From Bog-159 sp963738375 (GTDB lineage Bacteria; Acidobacteriota; Terriglobia; Bryobacterales; Bryobacteraceae), in assembly GCA_963738375.1 (NCBI GenBank), contig CAVTWL010000005.1, positions 248,001 through 312,000 on the forward strand: 64,000 nt of DNA, read 5' to 3'. This document shows, piece by piece, positions 16,934-29,061 of this stretch (positions are counted from its first letter, which is position 1; each line of letters opens with the position of its first letter). The translations under genes were made by a program, and so were the position numbers. The notes below the pieces were generated by a model that had not been told where the DNA came from, did no database searches, and saw nothing but the letters and a program-made list of their open reading frames with translations.

Positions 16934-17947
16934 ATGATGTTTCCCTTTCCAGCCGAATACGCGATCGGACCGGTGCGCATCGCTCCGGCGACGGTGCTGG
17001 CCCCCATGGCCGGGGTGACTGATACGGTCTTCCGCCGCTTCATCCGCGATTTAGGCGGATGCGGGTTGCTCATGACGGAATTCACCAGTTCGCACGGCGT
17101 AAGCGCTTCGCTGCGGGCCAGGAAACCGACCAGGACACTGCTGAAGTATCTGACCTTCGATCCCGCGGAGCGGCCCATTACTTCCCAGCTTTTCGGCGCG
17201 GATCCAGCCGTGATGGCGGACGCGGCGCGGGTATGTCAGGACCTGGGCTTCGACGTCGTGGATATCAATTTCGGCTGCCCGGTGAACAAGGTAGTAAAGT
17301 GCAACGGTGGGTCGGGCCTGCTGCGCGATCTGCCACTGGTGGAACGGCTGCTGAACGCAGTGCGCGGAGCAATTTCGATTCCGCTAACCATCAAGTTCCG
17401 GGCCGGGTGGAGCGATCAAGAGTTGGTGGCGGTGAAGATGGCGCGCCTCGCTGAGGATTGCGGTGTGGCGGCCGTAGCGCTGCATCCGCGGACCCGCGAA
17501 CAGGGGTACAGCGGCCAGGCCGATTGGACCCGTATCGCTGAGGTCAAGGCCGCGGTGAAGATTCCCGTGATTGGGAACGGCGATATCAACTCGCCGGAAG
17601 ACGCTGTCCGGATGGTGGAAACGACGCGCTGCGACGGGGTAATGATCGGGCGCGCGGCATCGTCCAATCCTTGGATCTTCCGGCAGATCGCGCAGTACTT
17701 GGCCACGGGCACTTACGATCACCCGAGCCACCATGATCGTTACCAGATGATGCGGACATATTACGCGATGCTGATTGCGCGCGGCGAAGCGGACTGTGTA
17801 GGCAAGATGAAGCAGTTTGCCACTTATTTCACCCATGGAGTGCGGCACGGCGCCCAGTTGCGAGCCGCTATCTACCACAAGACCGAAGCTGCTGAAATTC
17901 TGGAGCTGGTCGATGAGTTTTTTAATAGGGAGGTGGTAGCGGCGTGA
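16934..17947 (+). CDS. dusB: tRNA-dihydrouridine synthase, DusB type
   Basis: FMN enzyme that reduces uridines in the tRNA D-loop with NADPH. The 337-residue protein shows APMAGVTD near residue 23, NFGCPVNKV at 112-120, LTIKFRAGW for phosphate and flavin contact, HPRTREQGYSG and GNGDINSPEDA, the normal TIM-barrel order. The GTG of rnhA overlaps its stop by 4 bases, so the two are translationally coupled. Confidence 0.95.
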   Translation: MMFPFPAEYAIGPVRIAPATVLAPMAGVTDTVFRRFIRDLGGCGLLMTEFTSSHGVSASLRARKPTRTLLKYLTFDPAERPITSQLFGADPAVMADAARVCQDLGFDVVDINFGCPVNKVVKCNGGSGLLRDLPLVERLLNAVRGAISIPLTIKFRAGWSDQELVAVKMARLAEDCGVAAVALHPRTREQGYSGQADWTRIAEVKAAVKIPVIGNGDINSPEDAVRMVETTRCDGVMIGRAASSNPWIFRQIAQYLATGTYDHPSHHDRYQMMRTYYAMLIARGEADCVGKMKQFATYFTHGVRHGAQLRAAIYHKTEAAEILELVDEFFNREVVAA

Positions 17948-18402
17948 TCCCTGCGGCCAAGCAGGTCCAAATCATTACGGATGGCTCTTGTTTGGGCAAT
18001 CCCGGTCCCGGCGGATGGGCTTGTATTCTCCGCTTTAACGAACACAACAAGGAACTTTACGGATTTGCCCCGCATACCACCAATAACCGGATGGAGTTGA
18101 CGGCCGCCATCGAAGGGCTGAAGGCGATAAAGGAGCCGTGTGCGATCGAAGTGGTGACGGATTCCGAGTACGTGAAGAACGGCATTACCTCGTGGGTGCC
18201 CAACTGGAAAAAGCGCGGCTGGATGACCAGCGCGAAAAAGCCGGTGGTGAATCGGGATCTGTGGGAGGAACTCGACGACGTGTCCGCCAAACACAAGATC
18301 ACCTGGTCGTGGACCAAAGGCCACGCTTCGCATGCGGATAACAACCGGTGCGACGAGTTGGCGCAGACGGCAGCTCGGGAGCAGCGCCGCAGCGTTCGGT
18401 AA
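17944..18402 (+). CDS. rnhA: Ribonuclease HI
   Basis: Cleaves the RNA strand of RNA-DNA hybrids, removing primers and R-loops. All catalytic residues are present in 152 residues: Asp13 (TDGS), Glu51 (MELTAA), Asp73 (TDSEYV) and Asp137 (NNRCDELA), with His127 in the flexible loop. It has the basic handle region typical of the E. coli type (NWKKRGWM). The start is GTG, overlapping dusB in the GTGA arrangement. Confidence 0.96.
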   Translation: MIPAAKQVQIITDGSCLGNPGPGGWACILRFNEHNKELYGFAPHTTNNRMELTAAIEGLKAIKEPCAIEVVTDSEYVKNGITSWVPNWKKRGWMTSAKKPVVNRDLWEELDDVSAKHKITWSWTKGHASHADNNRCDELAQTAAREQRRSVR

Positions 18403-18409
18403 CTCGAAG

Positions 18410-20033
18410 CTACTCGCCGGCGGCGCGCAGCGTTCGGTTGGCGGCGGTATGCGTCGATTTCCGGGCAGTCGTTTTCGGACGCCGGGCGGAGGCCATCAGC
18501 CGTTTCGGCGCGACTGCCGGGGCGGCGCGATAGGATGCCGGGATCAGCAGGCGATCGCCGACCGCGGGCGCATCCTGGGACATTCCATTGGCGGCGGCGA
18601 TGCTGCCGGCAGACATGCCGTAGCGCTTGCCGATGGCGGCCATAGTCTCTCCGCTGGAGACTTTGTGCATCCGCCAGGAGGCTCGGCGCTCGGCGGGAAT
18701 CATTTGCAGGGACGCCGACAGCGGGCTGCCGCTGCCCTTCGGAACGTGCAGGACGTAGCCGGCCGGGACCATACCTTTCAGCAGCGCGGGATTCAGGTCG
18801 AGCAATTCCGGCATGGGCGCGTCGGTTAAGTCGGCGACCAGACCCAGATGGGTCGGCGCGCTGACTTCGATGGTGTCGAATTCGAGCGGCGATTGCGGGA
18901 CGATGCCTTCCAGACCGTACTCGGCCGCATTCTTGGTCATGATGGTCATGGCCAGAATGATGGGCACATAGTTGGTGGTTTGCTCAGGCAGGGCGTGGCG
19001 GGCGCGCAGTTCCCAGAAATCGGCATAGCCGGTGCGTTCGACGGCTCGGGCCACCGCGACGGGGCCGCAGTTGTAGGCCGCCATGGCCAGATACCAATCG
19101 CCGAACATATTGTAGAGATCGTGCAGGTGGCGGGCGGAGGCGCGGGTGGCTTTTTCCGGATCGAGGCGGTCGTCAGTGTAGGCGGTGCGCAGCAAGCCAT
19201 ATTCCTGGCCGCGCCACGCCATGAACTGCCACATGCCGGCCGCGGCTTTACTGGACATGGCCCGCGGGAAAAAGCCGGATTCGGCCTGGGCCAGATGGAT
19301 CAACTCCTGCGGAACGCCTTCTTCCTGAAGGATGCGGCTGATCAGCGGACGATAGCGGCCCGCGCGCTCCAGGCCGGCGATCAGGGTCTTGCGGCCGCGG
19401 CCGGAGAAGTAGTTGATGTAGCCGAGGACGGCGTCGTTCATTGAGAGGGGAAGCTGGGAGGCGGTGGCCTGGACTTGCTTCCTTCACCTTATCCTTGGAC
19501 TTGGGATCGACCGGGAAGGTCATCTGGAGGAGATCTTCGAGAGGGGCCTTTTCAAAGCGGGCGGCTTCCACATCGACTCCGGCGCCAAGACCGGCGAGAT
19601 CGTAGCGATGGACGGCGTCGACCATTTCGTCCAGGCGGGTTTCAAAAGCCTGGCGGTCGGAAGGATCGCTCGGAAGAAGCCTCCAACATCAGATCGACGG
19701 CAGTGTCGAATTCCTTGCGGGCCTGTTTTACATCGTTCGCCTGGTAGGCGCGTTTACCGCGCCGGAAGGCCTGGTCGGCGTGCTGCATGCTCAGGTCGCC
19801 TTCTGGACGGAGCCACAGGCAATTTTTGCATCACAATGGCCGGGGTATCAGTCAAATAGGGGTTGGACTCCAGGGAAGGAGGCTCGCCTACATCGGCTAA
19901 AGAAGCGGGAGACGGAGTAGAAGGTAAGAATGCCGATTGGAAGTTGGATTGCTGGTGTGAAGCCGCAGCCGGTAATTCCGAGGATCGGTAAGAGGCCGAG
20001 GGTATAAAAGTATAAGTTCGCTCGACTGGTCAC
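18410..20033 (-). pseudogene. MltD-like lytic transglycosylase lipoprotein, four frame breaks
   Basis: Peptidoglycan-cleaving transglycosylase with a C-terminal LysM. The protein can be read through four changes of frame near 19964, 19805, 19661 and 19477, each fitting one extra base. Removing four bases from 1624 leaves 1620, or 539 residues. In order: GTG start at 20033, lipoprotein signal ending LGITGC, a Pro/Ser-rich stretch, a helical repeat (QAFRRGKRAYQAND), the SLT domain with catalytic Glu in AQAESGF and MAAYNCGP, and LysM (HKVSSGETMAAIGKRYGMS). A good promoter lies upstream. The breaks are probably sequence errors, as in the genes that follow; a true pseudogene is the alternative. 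Confidence 0.85.
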
Positions 20034-20093
20034 TAAAACGATCCTTGGAACAGATTTGGACTGCGGACCGCTTGTAGCTAAATCGAAACCAAG

Positions 20094-20122
20094 AATCTAG
20101 CGCATTGCCCGGCCGAGGTCAA
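20094..20122 (-). promoter_or_regulatory. Sigma-70-type promoter for the MltD-like gene
   Basis: On the minus strand, TTGACC (20122-20117) and TAGATT (20099-20094) are separated by exactly 17 bases. The predicted start is near 20087, giving a leader of about 54 bases before the GTG at 20033. The match and spacing are good for a housekeeping promoter. Confidence 0.6.
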
Positions 20123-20176
20123 CCGGGAACAGAATATACCTGTGTCCAAACGACACGAGCTGCCTCCCTGCTTGTA

Positions 20177-22276
20177 CTACTCCTCTTCTTCCTCTTCGCC
20201 GGTCTTGCGCCGCTTTGCTGCCGCAATGATCTTATCGGCCTGAAGGCCGGAACGTAATCGTAATGATCGAACTCCATGGTGAAGGAGCCACGGCCCTGGG
20301 TCATGGACGTCAGATCGTTCTGATAGTTTAGCATTTCGGCCATGGGCGCCTGGGCGCGAACGAACTGCGTGTTGCCTTTGGTATCCATGCCCGCGAATGC
20401 GGCCGCGGCGGCTGTTGAGATCGCCCATCAGGTCGCCCGCGTACTCCACCGGCGCCTGGATTTCCACATTCATGATGGGTTCGAGCAGGGTGGGCTTGGC
20501 TTCCTGCATGGCGTTCTTGAACGCTTTGCGGGCGGCCAGTTTGAAGGCCAGCTCGGACGAATCGACATCGTGGTAGGAACCGTCGTAAAGCACGACCCGG
20601 AAATCGACCATGGGGAAGCCGGCGAGGAAGCCGTTCTCGGCCGCTTCGAGGATGCCCTTTTCTACTGCGGGGATGTAGTTCTTGGGGATCGATCCGCCGA
20701 AGATCTCGTTGACGAACTCGAACTTGGCGCCGCGGGCGAGGGGCTCCATCCTGATCCAGCAATCGCCGAACTGGCCGTGACCGCCGGTCTGCTTCTTGTG
20801 GCGGCCCTGGACGTCGGCGTGACCGCGGATGGTCTCGCGATAGGGAATCTTGGGCGCCTTCAGGACGACTTCGACGCCGTAACGCTTCTTCAGCCGGCTG
20901 GCCACGACTTCCACATGCTGCTGCCCGCTGCCGGCAAGCAGGAATTCCTTGGTCTGGGGATCGCGATAGAAACGCAGCGACTGGTCTTCCTCCAGGATGC
21001 GGTGGACGGCATTGCCCATGCGATCTTCATCCTGGCGGGACTTGGCTTCGATGGCGAAGGCGATGGACGGCTCAGGCAGATGAACTGGCGGATAGGTGTA
21101 ACGCTGACGCCTTTGTCGGCCTAGCGTATCGCCGGTTAAGGTGTCTTTCAGTTTGGCGACCGCGCCGATATCGCCGGCGTGGATTTCGTTGACCGGCGTG
21201 ATGGTTTTGCCCACCGGGACGCCGATGTGCGCCAGGCGTTCGGCGGTGCCCTTCTGGTTGTAGCATGTTGGCGTCGTTCTTGAGCACGCCGGAGTAGACC
21301 TTGAAGAACGTGATGCGGCCGGAGAACGGATCGGCCGTGGTCTTGAAGACGTAGGCCGAGCAGGGACCGGTGCTCGTTGATCTTGCCGGGCTTCTTGCTC
21401 GCCGTTCATCTGGACGGTGACCTCGCGCTCGGTGGGCGCGGGCAGGTTGTCGACGATGAAGTTGAGGATCTGGTCGGTGCCGATGTTGTGCAGCGCGGAG
21501 GCAGCACAGGACGGGGAAGAGGCGCATCTCGATGACGCCGAGCCTGAATGCCGTCGAGGATGTGTTCGACGGGCAGCGTGCCTTTCTCGAAGAACTCTTC
21601 CATGAGGGCGTCGTTGCCTTCGGCGACCAGTTCGACCAGGGCCTCGTGGGCGGCTTGGGCGTCATCGGCGAGGTCGGCTGGGATCTCGCTTTCTTTGCCT
21701 TTGCCGTCGCCATCGGGCGTGTAGGTGTAGGCTTTCATGCGGACCAGATCGACCACGCCTTTGAATTCGCGCTCGGCGCCGATGGGGATCTGGATGGGGA
21801 TGGCGGTGCGGCCGAAGGCTTCCTGCACGCTGGCGAGGGCGCGCTCGAAGGAGGAGCGTTCGCGGTCGAGCTTGTTGATGATGAGGGCGCGGGGCAGCTT
21901 GTAGTCGTTCGGAATAGCTCCAGACTTTTTCGGTCTGGACTTCGACGCCGGCCACGCCATCGACCACGACGAGCGCGGCATCGGCGGCGACCAGGGCGCC
22001 GCGCGTATCGTTAATAAAGATGTTGTAGCCGGGGGTATCGAGGATATTGATTTTGGCCTTTTTCCACTCGGCGACGGCGAGGGCTGTGGAGATACTGACC
22101 TTGCGCTGGATTTCTTCCTCGTCGAAGTCGGTGATGGTATTGCCTTCATCCACACGCAGCAGCCTGTTGGTGGCTCCGGCGGTGAAGAGCAGCCCGGCGG
22201 TGAGCGTGGTCTTGCCGGAATCGCCGTGGCCCACCACTCCGACGTTCCGGATGTCCTTGCCTTCGTAGATTTTCAC
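20177..22276 (-). pseudogene. Elongation factor G-like GTPase, multiple frame breaks
   Basis: An EF-G paralogue of about 700 residues. The N-terminus is intact, with the P-loop GHGDSGKTT near residue 16 and DTPGYNIF as the G3 motif, and the conserved NKLDRER G4 motif lies in the next frame. Later domains follow in order (TYPPVHLPEPS, GGHGQFGDC, GGSIPKNYIPAVEKGI, DGSYHDVDSSE), ending with an acidic run of Glu. Breaks are recognisable near 21915, 21545, 21505, 21400, 21385, 21268, 21115, 20388 and 20245. The motifs resemble the FusA2-type branch rather than the str-operon EF-G. I infer a working gene with sequence errors. Confidence 0.85.
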
Positions 22277-22329
22277 GAAAATTACTCCCGTTTGAAAGCG
22301 GATGGTAACACAAGAAAAAACTGGATCGG

Positions 22330-23720
22330 CTATTGTTCGCGGCGGACGTACTCAAACTCGAACGGCATGCCGTGAATGCCGGTGGTCGGTTTGGAGATCC
22401 AATGAGCGATTTTGCCGGTCTCCATCACCGGGGCATTCAGATTGCGGATGTAGGCGAAATCCTTGGAGTTGGGGAGGAACTCGTCGCGCCGTTGCGTCCC
22501 ATTGCTCTGGGCGTGAGGCGATGGCCGGCAGGATCGAAGCGGTGCGCCGCATACGCGCCGATGTGGCGATGGAAGCGGCGATCGGGCAGGCGCAGCCGGT
22601 AGGGGATCTCGTGTTCCACGATTACGCGATTCCACCGATCCAGGCACTTCTCGCAATCCTCGATGTATGATCGCGCAGCACTTCGTTCATGGCGTTGCGC
22701 AGCGGGATCTGTTCGCCGGCTACGGCGTAGGATGCCTTCGAGCGCGAGGTGGTCGGTGATACTTCGGCTCCTGCGCGCGGCCCTTCATTCCGGCGCTGAA
22801 GAAGTTGGCGGCGTTGCTGGAGACTTCGCCGCCGAACAGATCGAGGCTAAGGCTGAACCACAGGTTGATGTACTTCTGAACCGTGGGCAGATCGATGACG
22901 CCCTGGCGGCGGACGTCGTCGTCGCCGGTCTCGCGCATGATTTCGCAAGCGCGCCGGACCACGCGGCGCACGCCGGATTCGCCCACGAACATGTGATGCG
23001 CTTCTTCGGTGAGCATGAAGCGGGTGGTGCGCGACGAGCGGATCGAATCCACTTTCGGCCAGCGCCAGCAATTGATACTTGCCGTCGCGGTCGGTGAAGG
23101 TGGTGAACATGTAGAACGACAGCCAGTCTTCGATGGGCTCGTTGAAGGCTTCGAGGATGCGAGGCTTGTCGCTCGATCCGCTGCGGCGCTCGAGCAACTC
23201 TTCGCTTTCCTCGCGGCCGTCGCGCCCGAAGTAAGAATGCAGCAGGTAGACCATGGCCCAGAGGTGGCGGCCTTCCTCCACGTTCACCTGGAAGAGATTG
23301 CGCAAATCATAGAGGCTGGGCGCGGACTGGCCCAGCAGGCGCTGCTGCTCGACGCTGGCCGGTTCGGTATCGCCCTGCGTGACGATCAGGCGGCGCAGCA
23401 TGTTGCGATATTCGCCGGGCACTTCCTGCCACACGGGCAGTGCCCATGTGATCGCCGAAGCCGACGCGGCGATCGTGTTCGGGCGGCGCGAGAAAGATGC
23501 CCCAGCGATAGTCGGGCATCTTGACGTAATCGAAATGCGCCCAGCCGCCGGGCTCGACGGAGGTGGCCGTGCGCAGGTAGACGTCGTCGGCTTGAAAGCC
23601 TTCGGGACCCATGTCGCCCCACCACTGCATGTAATTGGGGAGCCAGTGTTCGAGCGCGCGCAGGAGGCGCTTGTCGCTGGAGAGGCCGACGTTATTGGGG
23701 ATGCGTTCGTAGAGAGACAT
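22330..23720 (-). pseudogene. boxB: Benzoyl-CoA 2,3-epoxidase subunit BoxB, multiple frame breaks
   Basis: The di-iron oxygenase of the aerobic CoA-dependent benzoate pathway, which epoxidises benzoyl-CoA with electrons from BoxA. Recognisable stretches in order are YERIPNNVGLSSDKRLL, WAHFDYVKMPDYRWGIF, WQEVPGEYRNMLRRLIVTQG, LFQVNVEEGRHLWAMVYLL, DWLSFYMFT and TEEAHHMFVGE, the last bearing likely iron ligands, and it ends GMPFEFEYVRREQ. They lie in several frames. The ATG abuts the boxC stop codon (TAGATG), with GGAGGA just upstream. The total span suits a protein of about 460-475 residues. No boxA is in the window. Confidence 0.88.
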
Positions 23721-25376
23721 CTAGGTCCTCCGCCAATTGAATTGGGGGCGCTCGGGTTTGCCGTAGAGCGTGAGTGCGCCGCGCTCGCCGGTGGCGTTGG
23801 GGCGCGAGAAGATCCAGTTTTGCCAGGCGGAGAGGCGGCCGAAGACTTTGCTGTCGGCGTTTTCGGCGCCGGCGAAGCGCAGGTTGGCCTCCATGCCGGT
23901 GAGGGCATCGGGCGAGAGGCTGACGCGCTCTTCGATGGCGACGCGCAACTCGTCTTCCCAGTCGATTTCATCGGCAGCGGCGGTGACCAGCCCGGCGTCT
24001 TCGGCGGCATCGGTATCGAAGGGCTGCGGATTCGGCGACGATTTCTTCGGCGCGGGCGGGGTCGGCCAGGAAGCGGACCTGAAGGCGGGAAGGGCCGTGG
24101 GTCATGGGCAGGAGGCCGCCATTTAGCGGCGAGGAGGCCAGGCGCACGCGCGCCGTGCGTCGTCGCGCAGCATGTAGATGCGGTCGGCGGCGAGGGCGAT
24201 TTCGAGCAGGCTGCCGGCGAAGCAGGAGCCTTCGTCGACGACGGCGAAGAGGCTGCGGGCGGTGAGGTCGAGGCGGCGCAGGGTGCGCGCCATGAAGCAG
24301 CAGGATTTCGTTGACGAGCCAATCTTCGCGGAGTTGAAAGAGGGTGGTATCGACGAGCGCGAACGGCGGCAGAGGTCGCCGCGCGTCTTCAGCAGGACCA
24401 GGCCGATTTCGTCGTTGTGGAAGCGGAGGCGGAGCAGGGCGTCGTCGAGTTCGCGGAAGGCGCGGAGGGGCCAGAAATCGGCTCCGGCGGCGTGGATGGC
24501 TTCGGCGGTATCGGGTTGGGGGCCCTCGGGACCGTGGATGGTGAGTTCCGCGGTGCGCGCTTCGCGATTCAGTTGAAGATCGACGTGGCGATAGCGGACA
24601 GAATCGGCGGAGACTTCGGGCGCGAGGGCGTCAAGCACGATTCCCGGCCCGGCGGGCGCGGGTTCTTTTTCGGCCAGGACCTTGGCGCGGGCGGCGACGG
24701 CTTCCTGGAAGCGGCTGCGAGGGAAGACGGCATCGACGAGCCGCCATTCGACGGCGCGCTTTCCTTTGATGCCTTCGCCGAGCGTGGCGAAGACATCGGC
24801 GAGGTCGCGGCGGACGCGGCGCTTGTCGACCACGCGGGTGAGTCCGCCGGTGCCGGGAAGGACTCCTAGGAGCGGGACTTCGGGCAAGCTGACGGCGGAA
24901 TTGCCATCGTCAACCAGGTAGATTTCTTCGCAGGCGAGGGCGAGTTCGTAGCCGCCGCCGGCGGTGGTCCCGTTGCAGGCGGCGAGATAATGCTGGCCGG
25001 AGTGGGCGGAGGCGTCTTCGATGGCGAGGCGGGTTTCGTTGGTGAATTTACAGAAATTGACTTTGAAGGAATGCGAGGAGGAGGCCAACATGTGGATGTT
25101 GGCGCCGGCGCAGAAGATGCGGTCGAGTCCGCCGGTGATGATGACGGCGCGGACTTCGGGATGCTCGAAGCGGAGGCGGGCGACGGCGTCGGCGAGTTCG
25201 ATATCGACACCGAGGTCGTAGGAGTTGAGCTTGAGTTTATAGCCGGGGACGAGAGGGGATTCTTCGGCGACCGCCAAGGTAAGGGTAGCCAGCGGAGGCT
25301 CGATGACGAGCCGCCAGTGGCGGTAGGCGGACGGATGTGTTTCTAAAGAGAACCCAGCGGAGCGACCTGGCCCCAT
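23721..25376 (-). pseudogene. boxC: BoxC, 2,3-epoxybenzoyl-CoA dihydrolase, frame breaks in the 3' third
   Basis: Opens the ring of 2,3-epoxybenzoyl-CoA, releasing formate and 3,4-dehydroadipyl-CoA semialdehyde. The first 330 residues are in one frame and carry BoxC hallmarks: FETHPSxYRHWRL-like start (ETHPSAYRHWRLVIEPP), GYKLKLNSYDLGVDIEL, KVNFCKFTNETR, ACNGTTAGGGYELALACEE and PEVPLLGVLPGTGGLTR, an enoyl-CoA-hydratase fold. Frame changes near 24375, 24305, 24140 and 24030 then lead to the end AWQNWIFSRPN and PQFNWRRT. The span of 1656 bases fits the usual 550 residues. It starts 44 bases after argR on the same strand. Confidence 0.9.
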
Positions 25377-25420
25377 ATATTTCTATTGTACGGGTTGCCG
25401 GGGCCTCGGGGCAAAAGGTC

Positions 25421-25852
25421 TCAATTGCCAATGTTTTCCATGAAACGTTGGCGGAGGCTTTCGGCGGTGGCGGGGTCGGGGGCGATGACCAGGATGGTGT
25501 CGTCGCCGGCGATGGTGCCGACGACTTCGGGCCATTCTTCGGAGTCGAGGGCGACGGCTACGGAGTTGGCGTGGCCGGGAGAGGTCTTGAGGACGACCAG
25601 GTTTTGGGCGGTGCGGACATCGTGCAGGAATTCGGCGGCGAGGGTGGCGAAAGCGGGCCCGGATTCTTCGGGCAGCAGTTCGCTGTAGCCGTCGCGGGTT
25701 TTCACAAGATGCAACTCGCGCAGGTCGCGGGAGAGCGTGACCTGCGTAGCCGGAATTCCCGCCTGGTGCCAGTTCGCGCGCCAGTTCGTCCTGGGTGTGG
25801 ATCCTTCGGGAGCGGATGAGCTTGAGGATCTGGCCGTGGCGGTAGGCTTTGC

Positions 25853-25856
<4 letters not shown>
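25421..25856 (-). pseudogene. argR: Arginine repressor ArgR, one frame break
   Basis: Arginine-responsive repressor of arginine genes. One extra base near 25766 splits it; removing it gives 144 residues, a normal length. The N-terminal winged helix begins MSKAYRHGQILKLIRSR, followed by TQDELARELAQAG and TQVTLSRDLREL after the break, and the C-terminal hexamerisation and arginine-binding domain contains GTIAGDDTILVI with the conserved GDD. The ATG overlaps the argH stop (ATGA). Matching ARG boxes lie in front of argF at 30026-30059, so autogenous control of the whole run is likely. Confidence 0.9.
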
Positions 25857-27239
<1,383 letters not shown>

Positions 27240-27262
27240 GACAGGGTCTCCGGGAGGATTAT

Positions 27263-27640
27263 GCAAAATTGTGCAGGGTTTTGGGGAGTTTGTGGAAAAC
27301 GGGGGAGTTTTCGAACGAACCCAATTTGCGCGGCGGTGGCAGGGGGCAGGCTTCGGGAAGGTTCGAAAGGCCGGGGGGCCGCGGAGCGAAGGCGCGTTGT
27401 GCAAAATTGTGCAGGGTTTGGGGGAGTTTGCGGAAAACGGGGGAGTTTTCGAACGAACCGAATTTCCGCGGCGGTGGCAGGGGGCAGGCTTCGGGAAGGT
27501 TCGAAAGGCCGGGGGGCCGCGGAGCGAAGGCGCGTTGTGCAAAATTGTGCAGGTTTTTGGGGGGGTTGTGGAAAACGGGGCTGTTTTCGAACGAACCCAA
27601 TTTGCGCTCCAGTGGCAGGGGGCAGACTTCCGCCGCAGGA
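27263..27640. repeat. Tandem repeat, period 138 bases, three copies
   Basis: Copies begin with GCAAAATTGTGCAG at 27263, 27401 and 27539, exactly 138 bases apart. Copies 1 and 2 are nearly identical; copy 3 diverges and stops after about 100 bases. Copies 1 and 3 contain TGTGGAAAA, which matches the loose DnaA-box consensus TTWTNCACA on the reverse strand; copy 2 has TGCGGAAAA. No transposase or terminal inverted repeats are seen. Confidence 0.9.
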
Positions 27641-27720
27641 TGGCCTTCTGTCCCACAGAACGGCATTGCCGCCAAAGTGAAAACCCCGGTCCCGTGGGTT
27701 TCGCACGCGATCGTTGAATG

Positions 27721-27745
27721 ACGCTCCGTTACCGTCGCGGCTCGG
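27721..27745 (-). repeat. Dispersed intergenic repeat, copy C
   Basis: On the minus strand these 25 bases are identical to bases 76-100, 27.6 kb away. It lies 95 bases 3' of the argG stop codon. Confidence 0.8.
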
Positions 27746-27760
27746 TCTCATGATGACGAG

Positions 27761-27799
27761 GCTACCCCTTGCACAGGGTAGCACGCCGCGATTGGCGGC
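27761..27799. repeat. Two hairpins 3' of argG
   Basis: GCTACCC (27761-27767) pairs with GGGTAGC (27776-27782) around 8 bases, and GCCGC (27785-27789) pairs with GCGGC (27795-27799) around 5 bases. They lie 40-80 bases after the argG stop on the minus strand. No T-run follows, so they may trim or weaken read-through into argH. Confidence 0.5.
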
Positions 27800-27839
27800 T
27801 ACCTGGGATGGGGGACTGATCTTGTTTGTTATCAAGGCT

Positions 27840-29044
27840 TTAGCGGGATAGACCAGCGCGGACTTTGATGGGCAGGCCGGTCAGGTTGATGAAGCCGAGG
27901 GCATCCTTTTGGTCGTAGGAGGCGCCCATGGTGAAGCTGGCGATGTCCAGCGAGTAGAGCGAGTAAGGCGACTTGCGGCTGACCGGTTCCAGGTTGCCCT
28001 TGTAGAGGCGGAGGGTGACTTCGCCGGTGGTGGAGACGCTGACCTTGTCGAAGAAGGCATCGAGGGCTTCGCGGAGCGGGGTGAACCAGAGGCCGTTATA
28101 AACCATCTCGGCGTAGTCGAGGGCCAGGCGCTGCTTGTAGTGCAGGGTCTGGCGATCGAGGGTCAGGGCTTCGAGTTCGCTTGTGGGCGGCGTAGATGAG
28201 CGTGCCGCCGGGGGTTTCGTAGCAGCCGCGGGACTTCATGCCGACGAAGCGGTTTTCGACCAGATCGATGCGGCCGATGCCGTGTTCGGCGCCGATGGCG
28301 TTGAGGGTTTCGAGAAGCTCGACGCCCTGGAGACGGCGGCCGTTGACGGAGACGGGGATGCCGGCTTCAAAACCGATGGTGACTTCGGCAGGGGTGTCGG
28401 GAGCTTCGCGCGGGGAGCGGGTGAGCATCCAGATGTCGTCGGGCGCGGCGTTGGCGGGATCTTCGAGTGCGCCGCCTTCGTGAGAGATGTGCCAGATGTT
28501 GCGGTCGCGGCTGTAGATCTTGGTGGTGGATTGCGCGATGGGCACGTTGTGCGCCTGCGCGTATTCGATGGCGTCTTCGCGGGAGACGATATTCCATTCG
28601 CGCCAGGGGGCGATGACGGGGAGATGCGGCGCGAGCGCTTTGTAGGTGAGCTCGAAGCGGACCTGGTCGTTGCCTTTGCCGGTGCAGCCATGGGCGAGGC
28701 CATCGCAGCCGGTGGCGAGGGCGACTTCGACCTGTTTCTTGGCGAGCAGCGGACGCGCGATGGAAGTGCCCAGCAGATACTTATGCTCGTAGACGCCGCC
28801 GGAGCGGACCAGCTTCCAGAGGTATTCGAGTGACGAACTCCTCGCGCATGTCCTCGACGTAGACTTCGGAGGCGCCGGTGCGGAGGGCTTTTTCTTCGAG
28901 GCCGGTGAGCTCATCGCCGCCCTGGCCGATATCGCCGCAGACGGCGACCACGTCGCAGCCGTAGTTTTCCTTGAGCCAGGGGATGATGACAGAGGTATCC
29001 AAGCCGCCCGAGTAAGCCAGGGCGACCTTCTTCGGTTTGTTCAT
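27840..29044 (-). pseudogene. argG: Argininosuccinate synthase ArgG, two frame breaks
   Basis: Joins citrulline and aspartate using ATP. Breaks near 28828 and 28179 each fit one extra base; removing both gives exactly 400 residues, the usual length. Motifs are the PP-loop AYSGGLDTS (about residues 10-18), EYLWKLVRSGGVYEHKYLLG, ARPLLAKKQ, AHGCTGKGNDQVRFEL, KSRGCYETPGGTLIYAAH and the C-terminal GFINLTGLPIKVRAG. It starts 17 bases after argF. Surely functional by composition; the breaks look like sequence errors. Confidence 0.92.
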
Positions 29045-29061
29045 AAAAGGTCTAAGAGCGA

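Larger units (their letters stand above)
27240..27839. other. Repeat-filled gap between argG and argH
   Basis: This 600-base gap interrupts the arg run. It holds three 138-base tandem repeats (27263-27640), dispersed repeat copy C (27721-27745) and two hairpins (27761-27799). Frames across the repeats stay open on both strands only because 138 is divisible by three and the unit lacks stops. I see no gene. Confidence 0.7.

Noticed and set aside
27263..27640. Replication origin at the TGTGGAAAA sites
   Set aside because: Only two good matches, no AT-rich unwinding element and no dnaA or dnaN; the composition switch lies more than 10 kb away.
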